Source: Gracilaria vermiculophylla | Taxonomy: Eukaryota > Rhodophyta > Florideophyceae > Gracilariales > Gracilariaceae | Assembly (NCBI GenBank): GCA_019155205.2 | Contig: JAHNZQ020000004.1 | Span: forward strand, 2,909,620 to 2,919,979 | DNA length: 10,360 bases | Reading direction: 5' to 3' | Part shown: positions 1-8,959 of the stretch, one piece after another | Numbering within the stretch: position 1 is the stretch's first letter | How the letters are laid out: each line of letters opens with the position of its first letter | The notes under the pieces: model-generated | What the model saw: only the letters and a program-made list of their open reading frames with translations | Databases searched by the model: none | Told to the model about the DNA's origin: nothing | Position numbers and translations under genes: made by a program

Positions 1-174
1 TTGTGCTACCGCGTACCTCTCAGGTTTCCTTTTCCCACCTTCTAGGTTGAGCCCACCGCGCGCTCCCTAGCCACGCGTCCACACGAACACCCTTTTGGTT
101 TTTAGCCGCTTTGGTTATACCACATTGTACTGACGGTGTGCGACGCAAATAAAAATATATAGGAGAGCCACTAT

Positions 175-480
175 TTAACTTAGAGTTTTAGCTTCTTTTT
201 GTACGACTTTCCGAAGAAGGCAGTATTTGTAACGCACCTGTACATCAAGGTCTTCAAGAAATTTGAGGTCACAAGCGCGACACAATAGGTCTCCTTTCTG
301 GTATGAGTGGCGATGCTCGGCGTGACGATTTTTTGTGACCTCCGAAGTAAACCGTGAGCTGTCACTGGCTCTGTAGATGGATGTAGCAGATGCAGCCAAG
401 ATTTGGGATTACGCATTTGGGAGTTGGATTATCGCCTCGCCTCACGCGTTGGTTCGCCACGCGGAAGGTGTAGTGCGATT
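175..480 (-). pseudogene. pogo/Tigger-like transposase, N-terminal DNA-binding fragment, copy A (decayed)
   Basis: Read on the minus strand, this stretch gives a helix-turn-helix-like start around LPNA-stop-SQIL, which resembles the PSQ/CENP-B N-terminal pattern (LPxAPSQxTIxxIL) with a stop where a proline would be expected. After it comes GDLLCRACDLKFLEDLDVQV and then a helix containing LLRKVVQKEAKTLS. That second block resembles the Tc5/CENP-B-type second DNA-binding domain of pogo transposases, whose pattern is acidic-x-LLxW, a loop, then LLRxKAxxxAKxL. The catalytic DDE domain is not visible, and the in-frame stop and short length mean it is not functional. The strongest support is homology to the plus-strand copy at 1264-1600. 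A CGGBP1/BED-like zinc finger was considered because of the CxxC, but no HxxxH pair follows. Family assignment is by eye. Confidence 0.5.
295..377 (-). repeat. Inverted repeat arm A of a diverged ~200-bp repeat
   Basis: The reverse complement of this segment aligns with 1391-1472. The 17 bases at 295-311, reverse-complemented, match 1456-1472 at 16 positions. The 40 bases at the other end of the arm match at about 27 positions without a gap, and the middle needs a one-base gap. Weaker similarity extends on both sides over the rest of the transposase-like reading frames. Confidence 0.7.
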
Positions 481-1260
481 GTCACTAGATGAGCTCATTG
501 GCTATGGGAAACAGTATCGGGTTTATTCGTCCCCAAGTGCACTTTGATCTTATTTCGAGTGGTTATTCTGCGCAGTCAAGTTCTCGCTCAAACGTGTAGT
601 GGAAGCCAGCATTTTATAGGAGACGAAAAGTACTCAGTAATCGCACATAATACTGGGAGATGTCGTTAAAGAGCTCAGTTACTCTTGAAGAAATGCCGAA
701 AGATCGAAAGCATACACAAACCGACGCTAAATTACGAAAGGGCTACAGGCAATCACAATTTCAAGGGACCTCTACGAAAGCGACAGAACTACAGAAATTC
801 TTCAAATCCTACTTGAGAAACAATGATGATTGTACTTATCAAGCCGAGGAAGTACCCCATCATGTCGTTCTTCGGCTTTGACTTCAAATAGAAATAAACT
901 AAATCGATCTATACTGGGGCTTGGTAGATATAGTCGTCGCACGTCGTCGACTAGGACTTCAAGTTTTCTTGAACTTCTGTTCCTCATACAGAATTGATTC
1001 CCGTCTGTGGGGGCTCGTTGCTTTGCGCGATGCAGCGTGAGTATTTCTCGACCAATAGCAATGAGACGAGCGTTCAATAGTAGGTGCAGTATTTCACAAT
1101 TTTTTCCAGTACTGTGTGCAAGTACGAACTACTGGTCATCTTGTACAAAGTAAGGGCGTCTGCGCTATTTTAGTGTGGGCACTTGACAGTGCTCGATACT
1201 AACGTAGTTCAGCGTCCTACCAGAGTGCTCCAGAAGACGATATATAGGTGAGGCTGTTTC
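420..1260. other. Spacer between the inverted transposase fragments
   Basis: This lies between the presumed 5' ends of the two head-to-head transposase fragments, so it should hold their 5' leaders or terminal repeats if they were ever separate elements. Two open blocks exist here: plus 660-881, 73 codons, Lys/Gln/Thr-rich with an ATG start, and minus 802-1077, 91 codons. They overlap one another on opposite strands, resemble no family I know and are too short to call. I could not find a convincing terminal inverted repeat pair by eye. Confidence 0.4.
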
Positions 1261-1263
1261 TCA

Positions 1264-1600
1264 TTGCCAAATCGCTCCCGAAAGACGATCGCGCCACGTA
1301 TAACGCATAGAGAACTAGCATTAAAAGCAAAGCAGGCTTTTAATGTCCCAAAGTACGGTCCAAAAACACTGTGGCGTTTTCTGACGTCTAGTTCTAGAGC
1401 CAGTTCCAGCTCGAGATTTCCTTCCGTCGTCACCAACGTCTTTGGGTCGAATACGGCCACTCATACAAGAAAATGGACATCCAGATCCTCGTTCGTGACC
1501 CAAACGTCCGTAAATCTCACGATCAACAGTTTTGCAATAGAGGTCGCCGTCATCGGGCAGATCTGCAAAGGAACGCAGAAACTCCAAATTTAACTGTTCC
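1264..1600 (+). pseudogene. pogo/Tigger-like transposase, N-terminal DNA-binding fragment, copy B (frameshifted)
   Basis: The plus-strand reading contains ITHRELALKAKQAF followed by NVPKYGPKTLWRFL. This fits the N-terminal CENP-B/PSQ helix-turn-helix of pogo-superfamily transposases, whose typical form is a basic helix ending in WAKxAF, then LPKAPSxxTLxRIL. Near 1450 the best reading moves to another frame (GHSYKKMDIQILV), matching HSYQKGDLLCRAC in the inverted copy A at the same place, so at least one frameshift is likely. The open frame ends at 1593 and nothing resembling a DDE catalytic domain follows; after that comes a T-rich tract. It faces away from copy A. The fragment is not functional. 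Family assignment rests on motif pattern and on agreement between the two copies. Confidence 0.5.
1391..1472 (+). repeat. Inverted repeat arm B of a diverged ~200-bp repeat
   Basis: This is the partner of 295-377 on the opposite strand. The best-conserved piece is 1456-1472, with one mismatch in 17 to the reverse complement of 295-311. The level of divergence suggests two old insertions of one family rather than a recent local inversion. Confidence 0.7.
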
Positions 1601-3650
1601 AGCCCTCTTCTATAATTGTTAAATAAGTCGCACACTATCGGTAAAGAGTATCCTTTTTTTTTTTCTCCATCGTCTTCCCTTTTGAATTGCCGATTCCTTA
1701 GAAGTCTTTTTCCTTCACCCATTTAGCACTCTGGCTCAGGTGTCTTTTCTTTGGTCGGCCTTGTTTTTCATAATTTTAGATCATGATATGATATCTGTCC
1801 TTTGGGCATGTACTCTATAAGAACAAGTCTTATTTTTTTAACTGAAGAATAGATGACTGTAAGCGCGAACGCTGTTCTAGAATGATATTTTCAATACTCT
1901 TTTCAAACTTGTCTCCCATATACCTCAAAATTAATATTAAGAAAAATAAACCAACTACGAAACGTTTCTCTATTTGAAAAACACAGTTGTTTGCCCCGGT
2001 AGTGTATTTGGACATTTTCCATTAAGAAGTTTAGCAGCATTGCTAATTTTGGGCTTCTTGTGCATGCTGACTTGTTTTTACTTCATGGATGCTGCCTGTT
2101 CCCAATAGAGATCTCGTTGCACAGCTATTTCACGCCTTTGTTGAGACAATCATGAGAAAAAGGGCATGAAAATCAAAGGTGTTTAAGCTGTTAAAGAGGT
2201 TAGGAATAAGCTGTAGCGAGTCTTAAGTTGTATGTCGAACACACCAAGAGCATAATAATGCTTTGTTCATCGAGTCAATATCTTGAAATCAAATCACTTG
2301 CAATCGCAAAATAATCGTAGAGTACGTGGCTTGACGGTTTAGACGTAGGTGATGGCATTTTGAGGGGCCTCGAAAAAAAGTTGGAACAAAGAGCAACCGC
2401 CAATGCGACTCAGAGTCCAAGACAAACTCCAAACGATTATTGGGAAAACCTAGACTAAGAAAAAGTTCTGAACAGAATGACCTACGAAGCTGGAACGATC
2501 GATAATTCGTATATAAAAAATTAATTCGAGTCACTTAAAATCACAATAAATTTAAAAGTAAATTACCCTTTTTGAGAAAAATGACAGGACTAAATATTTC
2601 ATTCTGTTGACCACGATGTAAGGTGTAAAACCATTTAAGCACTGGAATACTTCTTCAAAAGCTAAAAACACATAAAAAACCAAAATGTAACATAAAAATG
2701 ATTCGTTCAAGACGCATAGCAACTTAAAAATCAAATTTGTTTAATTGCTTCAGTTCCTTTTCTTCTTAGCTACCAACTTCATTTTTGCTTTTAAAATCCC
2801 AAAATCATTTCTAATTTTTATGAAGATTTTGTATTCACGGTTTTTTGTCAGAAAGATGTTCCTCTCACGTACAAGGCGTTTTTCAAGTTTTGCTTCGTAA
2901 TATAGCGATCTAGGCATTCTTGACTAGTATATCATCGACGAATATGTTTATATGAATAACGATTTTGATCCACAGAACCCAGAATGTTTCGAATAGATGT
3001 CACAATATATTAAAGATGGAGTCCAATTTAGGCTGAGATGAGGTGCTTTGTATCTATCCATAGCCACTTGTCTGCGTTTCGTCATATTAATTTCTCTTTT
3101 ATAATATACTGCGTATCCTTCCACCGCGAAAAGTATGAGTAGTATTTTGCCATCGCTGCAGCCTTCCAGACTTAAATATTCCCTATTCATAAGTATTTGT
3201 GATGGATTATAAACCCCTGCGGCTGCGGCCTCATGCAATGCCAATTATTAGAAAACAGCTCCATAAAGTTTGTGTTATCTTGCATAAGAGGCCTGGTCGG
3301 ATTCTACTCCTTATGCATAACGTCGATCGAAAGAAACTCGGATGAAAATAATGCGATACAGAATTTAAGTAGTTCAGGAATAGTGCAGTTACGCTTTAAA
3401 AAAACCGTAAGTGTTGTTATTTTTCGAAGTTCTGTGGTTCTAGTACTACTAATCCACTATAATGCATGCGACCGCTTTGGAATGTAGACTGTATAGGGAT
3501 GGATATATTTACAAACTGTATGTTTACAAAACAAGATCATTTCAAAAATAACAGAATTTGTAAATATTATTTTCTCTCGAACGAACAGCAGAATTGAAAG
3601 AATATTTAGGATCTTTTCAAATTGATCATGCCGATTGTTTAGCCTCTCTC
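1600..3650. other. AT-rich region with no supportable gene
   Basis: About 2 kb of AT-rich sequence, including an 11-base T run at 1654-1664. Scattered open blocks are mostly 60-100 codons and lie on the minus strand (1830-2015, 2289-2534, 2552-2734, 2948-3244), with one on plus at 3233-3487. Their translations are low-complexity or hydrophobic with no motif I recognise, and their codon use looks unselected. Nothing resembling a tRNA, rRNA or tandem array was seen. Confidence 0.5.
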
Positions 3651-3654
3651 TTGA

Positions 3655-4744
3655 GAAGCATTTATCGGTCGATATAAACGCACAACGGATATGTGGGAAT
3701 TTATAATTGGCTTACGACCACTTTTGCGAGGTATTGAATTCCTTTATAAATTTTCTCTTTTACTCGAATTGGAGATCCAAGTTGATTCTCTTAAAAACTT
3801 AAAGACAGTTGTTCATGTTTTCAATGTTTCACCATTGGCATAAGTCACTACAGGTCGTCTGAAATCCATCTCCGCCATTATCGCAGTTGTCTCTGAAGAA
3901 CTATGCACCCTACATGAAAATGTGAACGCTGTGCTAGACAGACTAGAAATCTATTCTGTTTCTAATTTGTATCCTGACAAGAAATCATTTAGGATTTCAG
4001 GACGTCCAGAGACAAACAAGGCTGACATTTGCGAGAAGAATGCAACTCCTCACCCATACGTGGAGAATTTGCGTCGAAGCTCCCGCGAGAAGGACCAAGA
4101 ATACTGCTCTGAAAAACCATACAATTCGTAGTGGAAGCACTATTTTCGACAGTCTTTTGTATTCCATCAGGCCATTCCAAAGTTTACTTCCGGTACCTAC
4201 AACATACTTAAAAACTACTGTAGTCGAAACAAATGTTTCTAGTGTTCGACTTTTTTCGCCTTATTAATGATACTCCCCCAAAAACAATGATGAAATACAA
4301 ATGCTTCAAAGAGCACCAAACGTACGAATTCCTTTTGAAAATGTTTCTTTGCTGCCGGAAGTACCGTTTGCAGAATTCCAGTCTGGAATTTATATCCCCT
4401 GGCATAAAACATTCAAAGACAATATTGTGAGCATGGCTTTGATTTTCAAAAACCTGTTTTTTAATAGGGAGGCCCTGAGAACAGAGCTTTATTTCCCATA
4501 ATGCTATGCAGCAATAGATGAATTCTTTTCCATTATTGTAAAGAGGCCTCAGGAGCCCTGCTCTACGATTTTCGTTGGTCAGCCAAAAATTAATGGAGGT
4601 CAGCGGGGAAAAGGGAAAGTTGAGGAGATGCAAAGAAAGTTCGCCAACTCTGGCTTGGATTTACTTGCAGGTGCCTCGAGGCCACCTTATATAGTGGCAA
4701 CCGTGCACCAGGTCGATCAGAGTGTCACCTACACTATAAATTAG
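3655..4744 (+). pseudogene. Unidentified decayed coding sequence in two frames
   Basis: The plus strand stays open for unusually long stretches. One frame runs 3655-4131 with a single stop (TAA at 3841), giving 62 and then 95 open codons; this part is helical, with segments such as LRPLLRGIEFLYKFSLLLEL and VVSEELCTLHENVNAVLDRL. The next frame is open from about 3941 to 4264, 4271 to 4498 and 4502 to 4741, broken only by TAA-TGA at 4265-4270 and TAA at 4499. It carries proline-containing, protein-like stretches such as FENVSLLPEVPFAEF and later a basic GGQRGKGKVEEMQRKF segment, ending at TAG 4742-4744. In DNA this AT-rich, such open runs are unlikely to be chance. I do not recognise the protein. 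It could be a degraded host gene, a transposon protein or an endogenous viral remnant. A 142-codon open minus frame overlaps 4208-4633, so the strand is not certain. Confidence 0.4.
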
Positions 4745-5077
4745 GGACAATCAATACTACAAATCATATTAAACCATTACATAAATGTGCTACCCACAAT
4801 GTCACCCACAATTCAATATGGCTGACGACAACAAAGCACAACAAGACACATGTGATGCACAGCAAGGCATTACCGCTACGTAAACTCACGAGAGCACGAC
4901 AGTGCACAAATTCACGGATCCTGGGTGTCGCCGTAATCCGGTTCCATACACAAGCAGCTACAGTGTCGGGAAGAGCAATGCGCTGCAACAGCAGGGACAG
5001 TAGCTCATTCCTGCTAACAGTGGTCAAAAGTGGTTACTGTAAGCTGGAGGTCTCATTCTGTAAGAAAGTACAGGGGG
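4745..5077. other. Gene-poor spacer
   Basis: Opposing open frames lie at 4764-5027 (minus) and 4852-5091 (plus), neither with recognisable domains. A short direct repeat, ACCCACAAT, occurs twice 12 bases apart near 4792-4812. No gene is supported. Confidence 0.4.
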
Positions 5078-5120
5078 ACGGGGCGTGTTGATAGTTCAAA
5101 TGGTGAACTATGCGCCCCGT
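5078..5120. repeat. Imperfect inverted repeat / stem-loop
   Basis: Outer arms ACGGGGCG (5078-5085) and CGCCCCGT (5113-5120) pair perfectly. Inner arms TAGTTCA (5092-5098) and TGAACTA (5104-5110) also pair perfectly around a 5-base loop. The two stems are separated by an asymmetric internal loop of six bases on one side and two on the other. In total 15 base pairs form over 43 bases. There is no T-tract, so a terminator is unlikely. It could be the core of a small foldback element or a structured RNA. Confidence 0.75.
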
Positions 5121-5422
5121 GTTACAATAGAGTATAGCGCGAATAGCTCATCTGTTTTTCTAATAAAAATCAAATAAACTCCCTTCGAGGTCCCTGGTAA
5201 GTCATCAATGAAAGATTTTATTGTGAGAACAAGGCCGTAGAATATCTAGAATGCTTCTAAAGTTCAGAAAAAAAGTATTAGAATTGCTACTTTGGCATTG
5301 CTGAAAGGCTGGGAAGGCTCATTGGAATCCAAGTATGAGATGTAATTGAGATTGAAAAAGTAATCCACCAGATATGGCAAATTGTATTCCGTTTATTAGC
5401 ATTGCAATACATTCATCTATAA
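5121..5422. other. AT-rich spacer without a gene
   Basis: Stops are frequent in all frames and no motif, repeat or RNA gene could be supported. Confidence 0.4.
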
Positions 5423-5683
5423 ATTGATCTCCGCTACTTGCATGCTAGAGATCCAACAAACGGAGAACAAGCAAAGGGTTACAAAATCAGGTTTGTTACA
5501 CTTTGCGAATGCAGGATACTGCACATTATTCTTAAGCACGAGGAACTGGATTCTATTACAGTATATCTATTTCGAGGAAATGCTTTGGGTTTCTGCAAAA
5601 ACCTGGATAATCTACCTTTTGCATAGCATATGTTTATTTGTATGCTATTAATAAAACTGTTCTTCTTCGCACATGCAAAATAA
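5423..5683 (+). pseudogene. Possible piggyBac-like transposase fragment
   Basis: Between stops at 5420-5422 and 5624-5626 the plus strand reads IDLRYLHARDPTNGEQAKGYKI, then FVTLCECRILHIILK, then a segment ending GNALGFCKNLDNLPFA, and it continues after the stop with HMFICMLLIKLFFF up to TAA at 5681-5683. The order loosely follows the piggyBac DDE core: LRQYxPxKPxKxGYK, then xxLCDSxTGYIL, then GLGxRVVxxLxxxLP, then HxxxxDNxFTS. The catalytic aspartates expected in that pattern are not evident, and there is an internal stop, so it would be a dead remnant. The match is weak and by eye; it may be coincidental. Confidence 0.3.
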
Positions 5684-5689
5684 GATTCG

Positions 5690-7449
5690 GTAGAACTATA
5701 GTTTCATGCCAATCTTTCATGCTTCTAAGAAGCTTTTATTTTACACACATGTATGTATTGCTTGAAACCTGACTGGATTGGTTTGCTAATGGTGGAGGTA
5801 CAGGAATCAAAGAAGTCCGAAACTCTTTCATGGTGTTTAACCACTTTAAACAGAATAGAACTCTCAATTTCAATATATTACATAACTGTGAGAAAAATGT
5901 CTACTGCGAGGGCACAGTGAGTTTCTGACGTACAAAACACAGATGGTGATGCCAACCATTGACTATTTTGGACGAATATTGAACTATTAAAGAGAGGGCC
6001 GTAAAACCAACGGCAATAAAAAGCACTGGTTTGTTTCGGGTGAATAGTGCTTTGAACGGAACTATTGATAACACCCCTGCCTTGGATATTTAAGGTGCTA
6101 TTTTACAAAAGTTATTTTCGAAGCATGCTGGACAAACCACCTTTTAATTTGAAATTTATAAGTTTTAGTCAGAAAAAAAAAGATGTTTCCAACGGGTAAA
6201 GCCGAACTCGTCCTTTATAGATCTCAGAGCATGTCTATATCATTTTCTATTTAAGATCCTTTCAAAAACATTAAAACTACCAGACGTATGTTTTGAAAAC
6301 TTCGGTGTGCTTTGTAGCTTATGGATAAGATTTAACAACACGTTCATCTTCGATAGATTTATGACAATGAGTCATCTCAATTGCAAGGAACATTAGGCCT
6401 CTGCCGTAATATTGGGTACGCAGTTGGACAACTCTGTTTCTTCACTACAGGTTCATGTCCCATCTTTAAACTGGTGTCTTTACTGCTGTCTTTGTTTTTA
6501 TCTCGCCCATATCTTGTATGTGTTTGGTTCTAGTGGTGAGGCACTTCTGACTGCGTTTAAAATAGTGCGATACACACAAAATCGGTTTCCAGGTTCCTGA
6601 GGTTAGGGGATATAAACAGTTCAGGTTCATCTCAAACTCGAAAGCGTGGTTGATTGGTATCAAAAATGAAGAGCGCAGCACCAAAATGGCTACAGGCTCA
6701 GATTGACGAATAGGCTTGCGATTACGGATCAACAAGATCGTAAACGGCGCCTATTGGACATCGAAAGACATAGGGAAGCTGACTATTCTGTCTCGTGACT
6801 GTTAGACATGCAAAGCTAAATAAAGAAGCCCAAAATTGCTTGCCATTATTTATTATTCAAAAACACCGAAGCTCCTTGAAATGGTGCATACTTCAGATAG
6901 TGTCACATTTCTTTCACGTGGCTATAGTATCGCCGTAGAAACAAGCGACTTACTGTATCTATTTGCGTATCAGGACTTAAAAATATCGCCAAGTTACACA
7001 GGTACCTCATTGCTACGTAGAACAGGAGCTCGTAAATCCCGGCGTATATCAGACCAATACTATGTTTCAATTATTGTACTATTGGGCGTCTGCGTATTTG
7101 ATCGCTCACCCACACAAGCTTCGTTTTCGAACTAGCAGTATTATCGTTTAACTCATTTCTTTAAGCCATCATGCGGTTTTCGACATCTGTAGCCCCGCAA
7201 AATTAGCCCCCAGCTGATTGCTTCAGCACGCCTCATCCTCCGTGGACTCCGTTTGTCTCCGCAGCTTTTCCTAGAATTTATTCCGCTTCTGTTACTTCCA
7301 ATTCGATATTCCAGTTATATCTCACTTCCAATCGGCTCATGGTTTGCTCATCTATAGCTTTTTGAGTTGTGCAATGCCGTGAAGGATATATAACACAAAC
7401 AGGTTGGAGACCTTTTTCTAACAAGAATGCTCCGTGTTAGGGATCTTAC
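5690..7449. other. Long stretch without a recognisable gene
   Basis: The longest open frames are minus 6466-6735 (89 codons) and plus 6836-7135 (99 codons, only a TTG at its start). The plus frame is Ser/Leu/Tyr-rich and shows no domain I recognise. A plus reading around 6635-6760 in a different frame has a protein-like run (WLIGIKNEERSTKMATGSD, then NGAYWTSKDIGKLT) but hits stops quickly. I see no RNA gene or tandem repeat. This is probably unconstrained intergenic DNA. Confidence 0.4.
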
Positions 7450-7468
7450 TGGCTAGGCGCACTAGCCA
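7450..7468. repeat. Small perfect hairpin
   Basis: TGGCTAG (7450-7456) pairs with CTAGCCA (7462-7468) around the loop GCGCA. This gives a seven-base-pair stem with no sign of function. It overlaps the end of a 123-codon open minus frame at 7446-7817 that resembles nothing I know. Confidence 0.6.
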
Positions 7469-7960
7469 AGCATGACTCCGCGCCCAATGCGTTAAAACGG
7501 ATGCACGAGAAACGACTTATGTCAAACAGCAGTTCCCACAGGTCCTGTAATGAGGTTAATTTCCGAATGTATGGTGGTGTGATTAGAAGAGATGATGGTT
7601 TGCGCCGGCGCGACCGGAACAGATATTGGGGCGCGTAACTCTGGGCAAACTGCGAGTGTGTGGTTAGGGAGATGTAGTCTGGAGTCGATGAACAATCGGT
7701 CTGCTGAGGTGAACCTCGTATGAGAGTGAAAATTAAATTGAAAAATAATCTGTAAAATGTTTTCAGCGATGTGAACAGCCGCCCTCCGTAGACTACTCTG
7801 AACGTCTCCCAGTGCAAAGAGAGATATCCGCGTAGGCGGGAAGTTTAGACGTATGGTTTTTATTATGAGCTTTACTAGCGCATTTGTATGGATACCGTCG
7901 CATTACGTACTGGACCGCTAGAGCCCAAAATGGCCAAAATATTAAAAATAAAAATATGTA

Positions 7961-7980
7961 AAACTAGTGCAAACTAGTGT
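7961..7980. repeat. Two-unit 10-bp tandem repeat
   Basis: AAACTAGTGC is followed directly by AAACTAGTGT, nine of ten positions identical. Each unit contains the palindrome ACTAGT. It marks the left edge of the palindrome cluster that runs to 8090. Confidence 0.8.
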
Positions 7981-8090
7981 GCTGCGCACAGTAGTACTGT
8001 AAACCCGTGCAATGCGCACGCGTGCCCTGCGTTTCTAACGTGTCGCATGACACGAGCCGGGCTGCCTTCACACGGGCTCCTCGTGTGCAC
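7979..8090. repeat. Cluster of short palindromes and hairpins built on GTGC/GCAC and CGTGT
   Basis: In order: GTGC-TGC-GCAC (7979-7989); GTGC-AATGC-GCAC (8007-8019); the perfect palindrome GCACGCGTGC (8016-8025); CGTGTC-GCAT-GACACG (8039-8054); ACACGAG (8050-8056) pairing with CTCGTGT (8080-8086), with extra CC/GG pairing inside; and GTGCAC (8085-8090). The stretch is clearly more GC- and CpG-rich than its flanks. Such dense related inverted repeats fit the subterminal region of a DNA transposon, a multi-site protein-binding region or a structured RNA. No open frame crosses it convincingly. Confidence 0.65.
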
Positions 8091-8204
8091 GGTCGTAACC
8101 TGCTCGGTTGTAAATGACGATGATTATGGTCGTGGTGGAACTGGCAAGCCAGGAATATGGCAAAATTCCGAGAAAAACCTCCAAGTACAGCGTTGCATTT
8201 TACG

Positions 8205-8363
8205 TCACTTCCTATGAGGAGGCCAACAGAACTCCTGCCTTGCCTCAGGTTTTGTCAATAGGTCCATAATCAGCTTTTCGTGCTCGCAGACGTTGTTCAC
8301 CAGCTTTTCGTTGTAGATTTCAACCTGTGAGCAGCTCCGCCGATTAATGTAGTACAGTGGCTC
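8205..8363 (-). pseudogene. 52-codon open block, weakly MADF-like
   Basis: The minus strand is open between stops for 52 codons, with no ATG near its start. It contains SQVEIYNEKLVNNVCEHEKL, then a stretch ending EARQEFCWPP. The pattern of EKLVxxVxxHxxL followed some 20 residues later by a tryptophan loosely recalls the first helix and downstream Trp of the MADF DNA-binding domain found in arthropod regulators and transposon proteins. The EIYNEK string also occurs in kinesin motors, but nothing else here fits a kinesin. It could be an exon, a transposon scrap or chance. Confidence 0.2.
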
Positions 8364-8958
8364 CTAAGATAATATGATGGTGTGGCTTTGTGGCGTTAAA
8401 CTCCTGTGGAGCGCCCGTACTTTATGAACTGGGCCACGTGGTGCATAATTCGTCCCGCGTGCGCTGCAGTATCTTTAAGAGACGGTATATTTTATATTTA
8501 TTTTAATTAATTTGTGCGGATAATTGCTACAGTACTAACACCTGCTGAGGCGGGCTCCCGGCTTGATACTTCATTTGCCGGTTGAGTTCCACATTTTGGG
8601 AAGTAAACTAAGCACTCTTGCGCCTACATCTATTTTTCCGGTTGGAGACTCTCGTTGTACATCCTAAGGTTTCTAACCCGCCGATCCACAGGTCCCCCCT
8701 TGCAGCACCTGTAGGAGCATTGTCCCCCCAGTGAACCTCTTCCTCTGCTTGTTGTTAGCAGAACACCTTCAAGAATTCCTCCGGCTCGCGACAGCGAATA
8801 CAGGAGACAACCATTAAGAACTCGCGCTTTTGGAGTCAATAAAAAATTCTACTAGGCGCTTGCGCTACTAGCTCGGAAAAAGAACGCACGGTACCACAAC
8901 TGATCTCACGACTAAGAAGGTCAGTTTGATAAAGGAGTACCAAAAGTCACGACAGAAC
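8364..8958. other. Spacer without a supported gene
   Basis: This includes an AT run near 8488-8512 and the palindrome CCACGTGG at 8434-8441, an E-box-like sequence. A 69-codon open minus frame at 8630-8839 is rich in Gly, Arg and Leu and resembles nothing I recognise. Confidence 0.4.
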
Positions 8959-8959
8959 A

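Noticed and set aside
175..399. CGGBP1/BED-type zinc finger reading of copy A
   Set aside because: It has a CxxC-like pair but lacks the two downstream His residues, and the second copy fits a pogo helix-turn-helix better.
1654..1664. T run as a bacterial-type terminator
   Set aside because: There is no preceding GC-rich hairpin, and the window appears eukaryotic.
1321..1722. 133-codon open frame on the minus strand
   Set aside because: It is antisense to transposase fragment B, whose plus reading matches copy A and a known domain pattern; the minus reading has no recognisable domain.
4208..4633. 142-codon open frame on the minus strand
   Set aside because: It overlaps the plus-strand decayed coding region. 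Its translation is rich in Cys, Phe, Tyr and Ile with no motif, and the plus reading looks more protein-like. It remains an alternative.
7446..7817. 123-codon open frame on the minus strand
   Set aside because: It has no domain, signal or conserved-looking motif, and its low-complexity Ser/Leu/Thr-rich text is typical of chance open frames.
8205..8363. Kinesin motor fragment (EIYNEK string)
   Set aside because: No P-loop, switch motifs or other motor sequence occurs nearby; a six-residue match is not enough.
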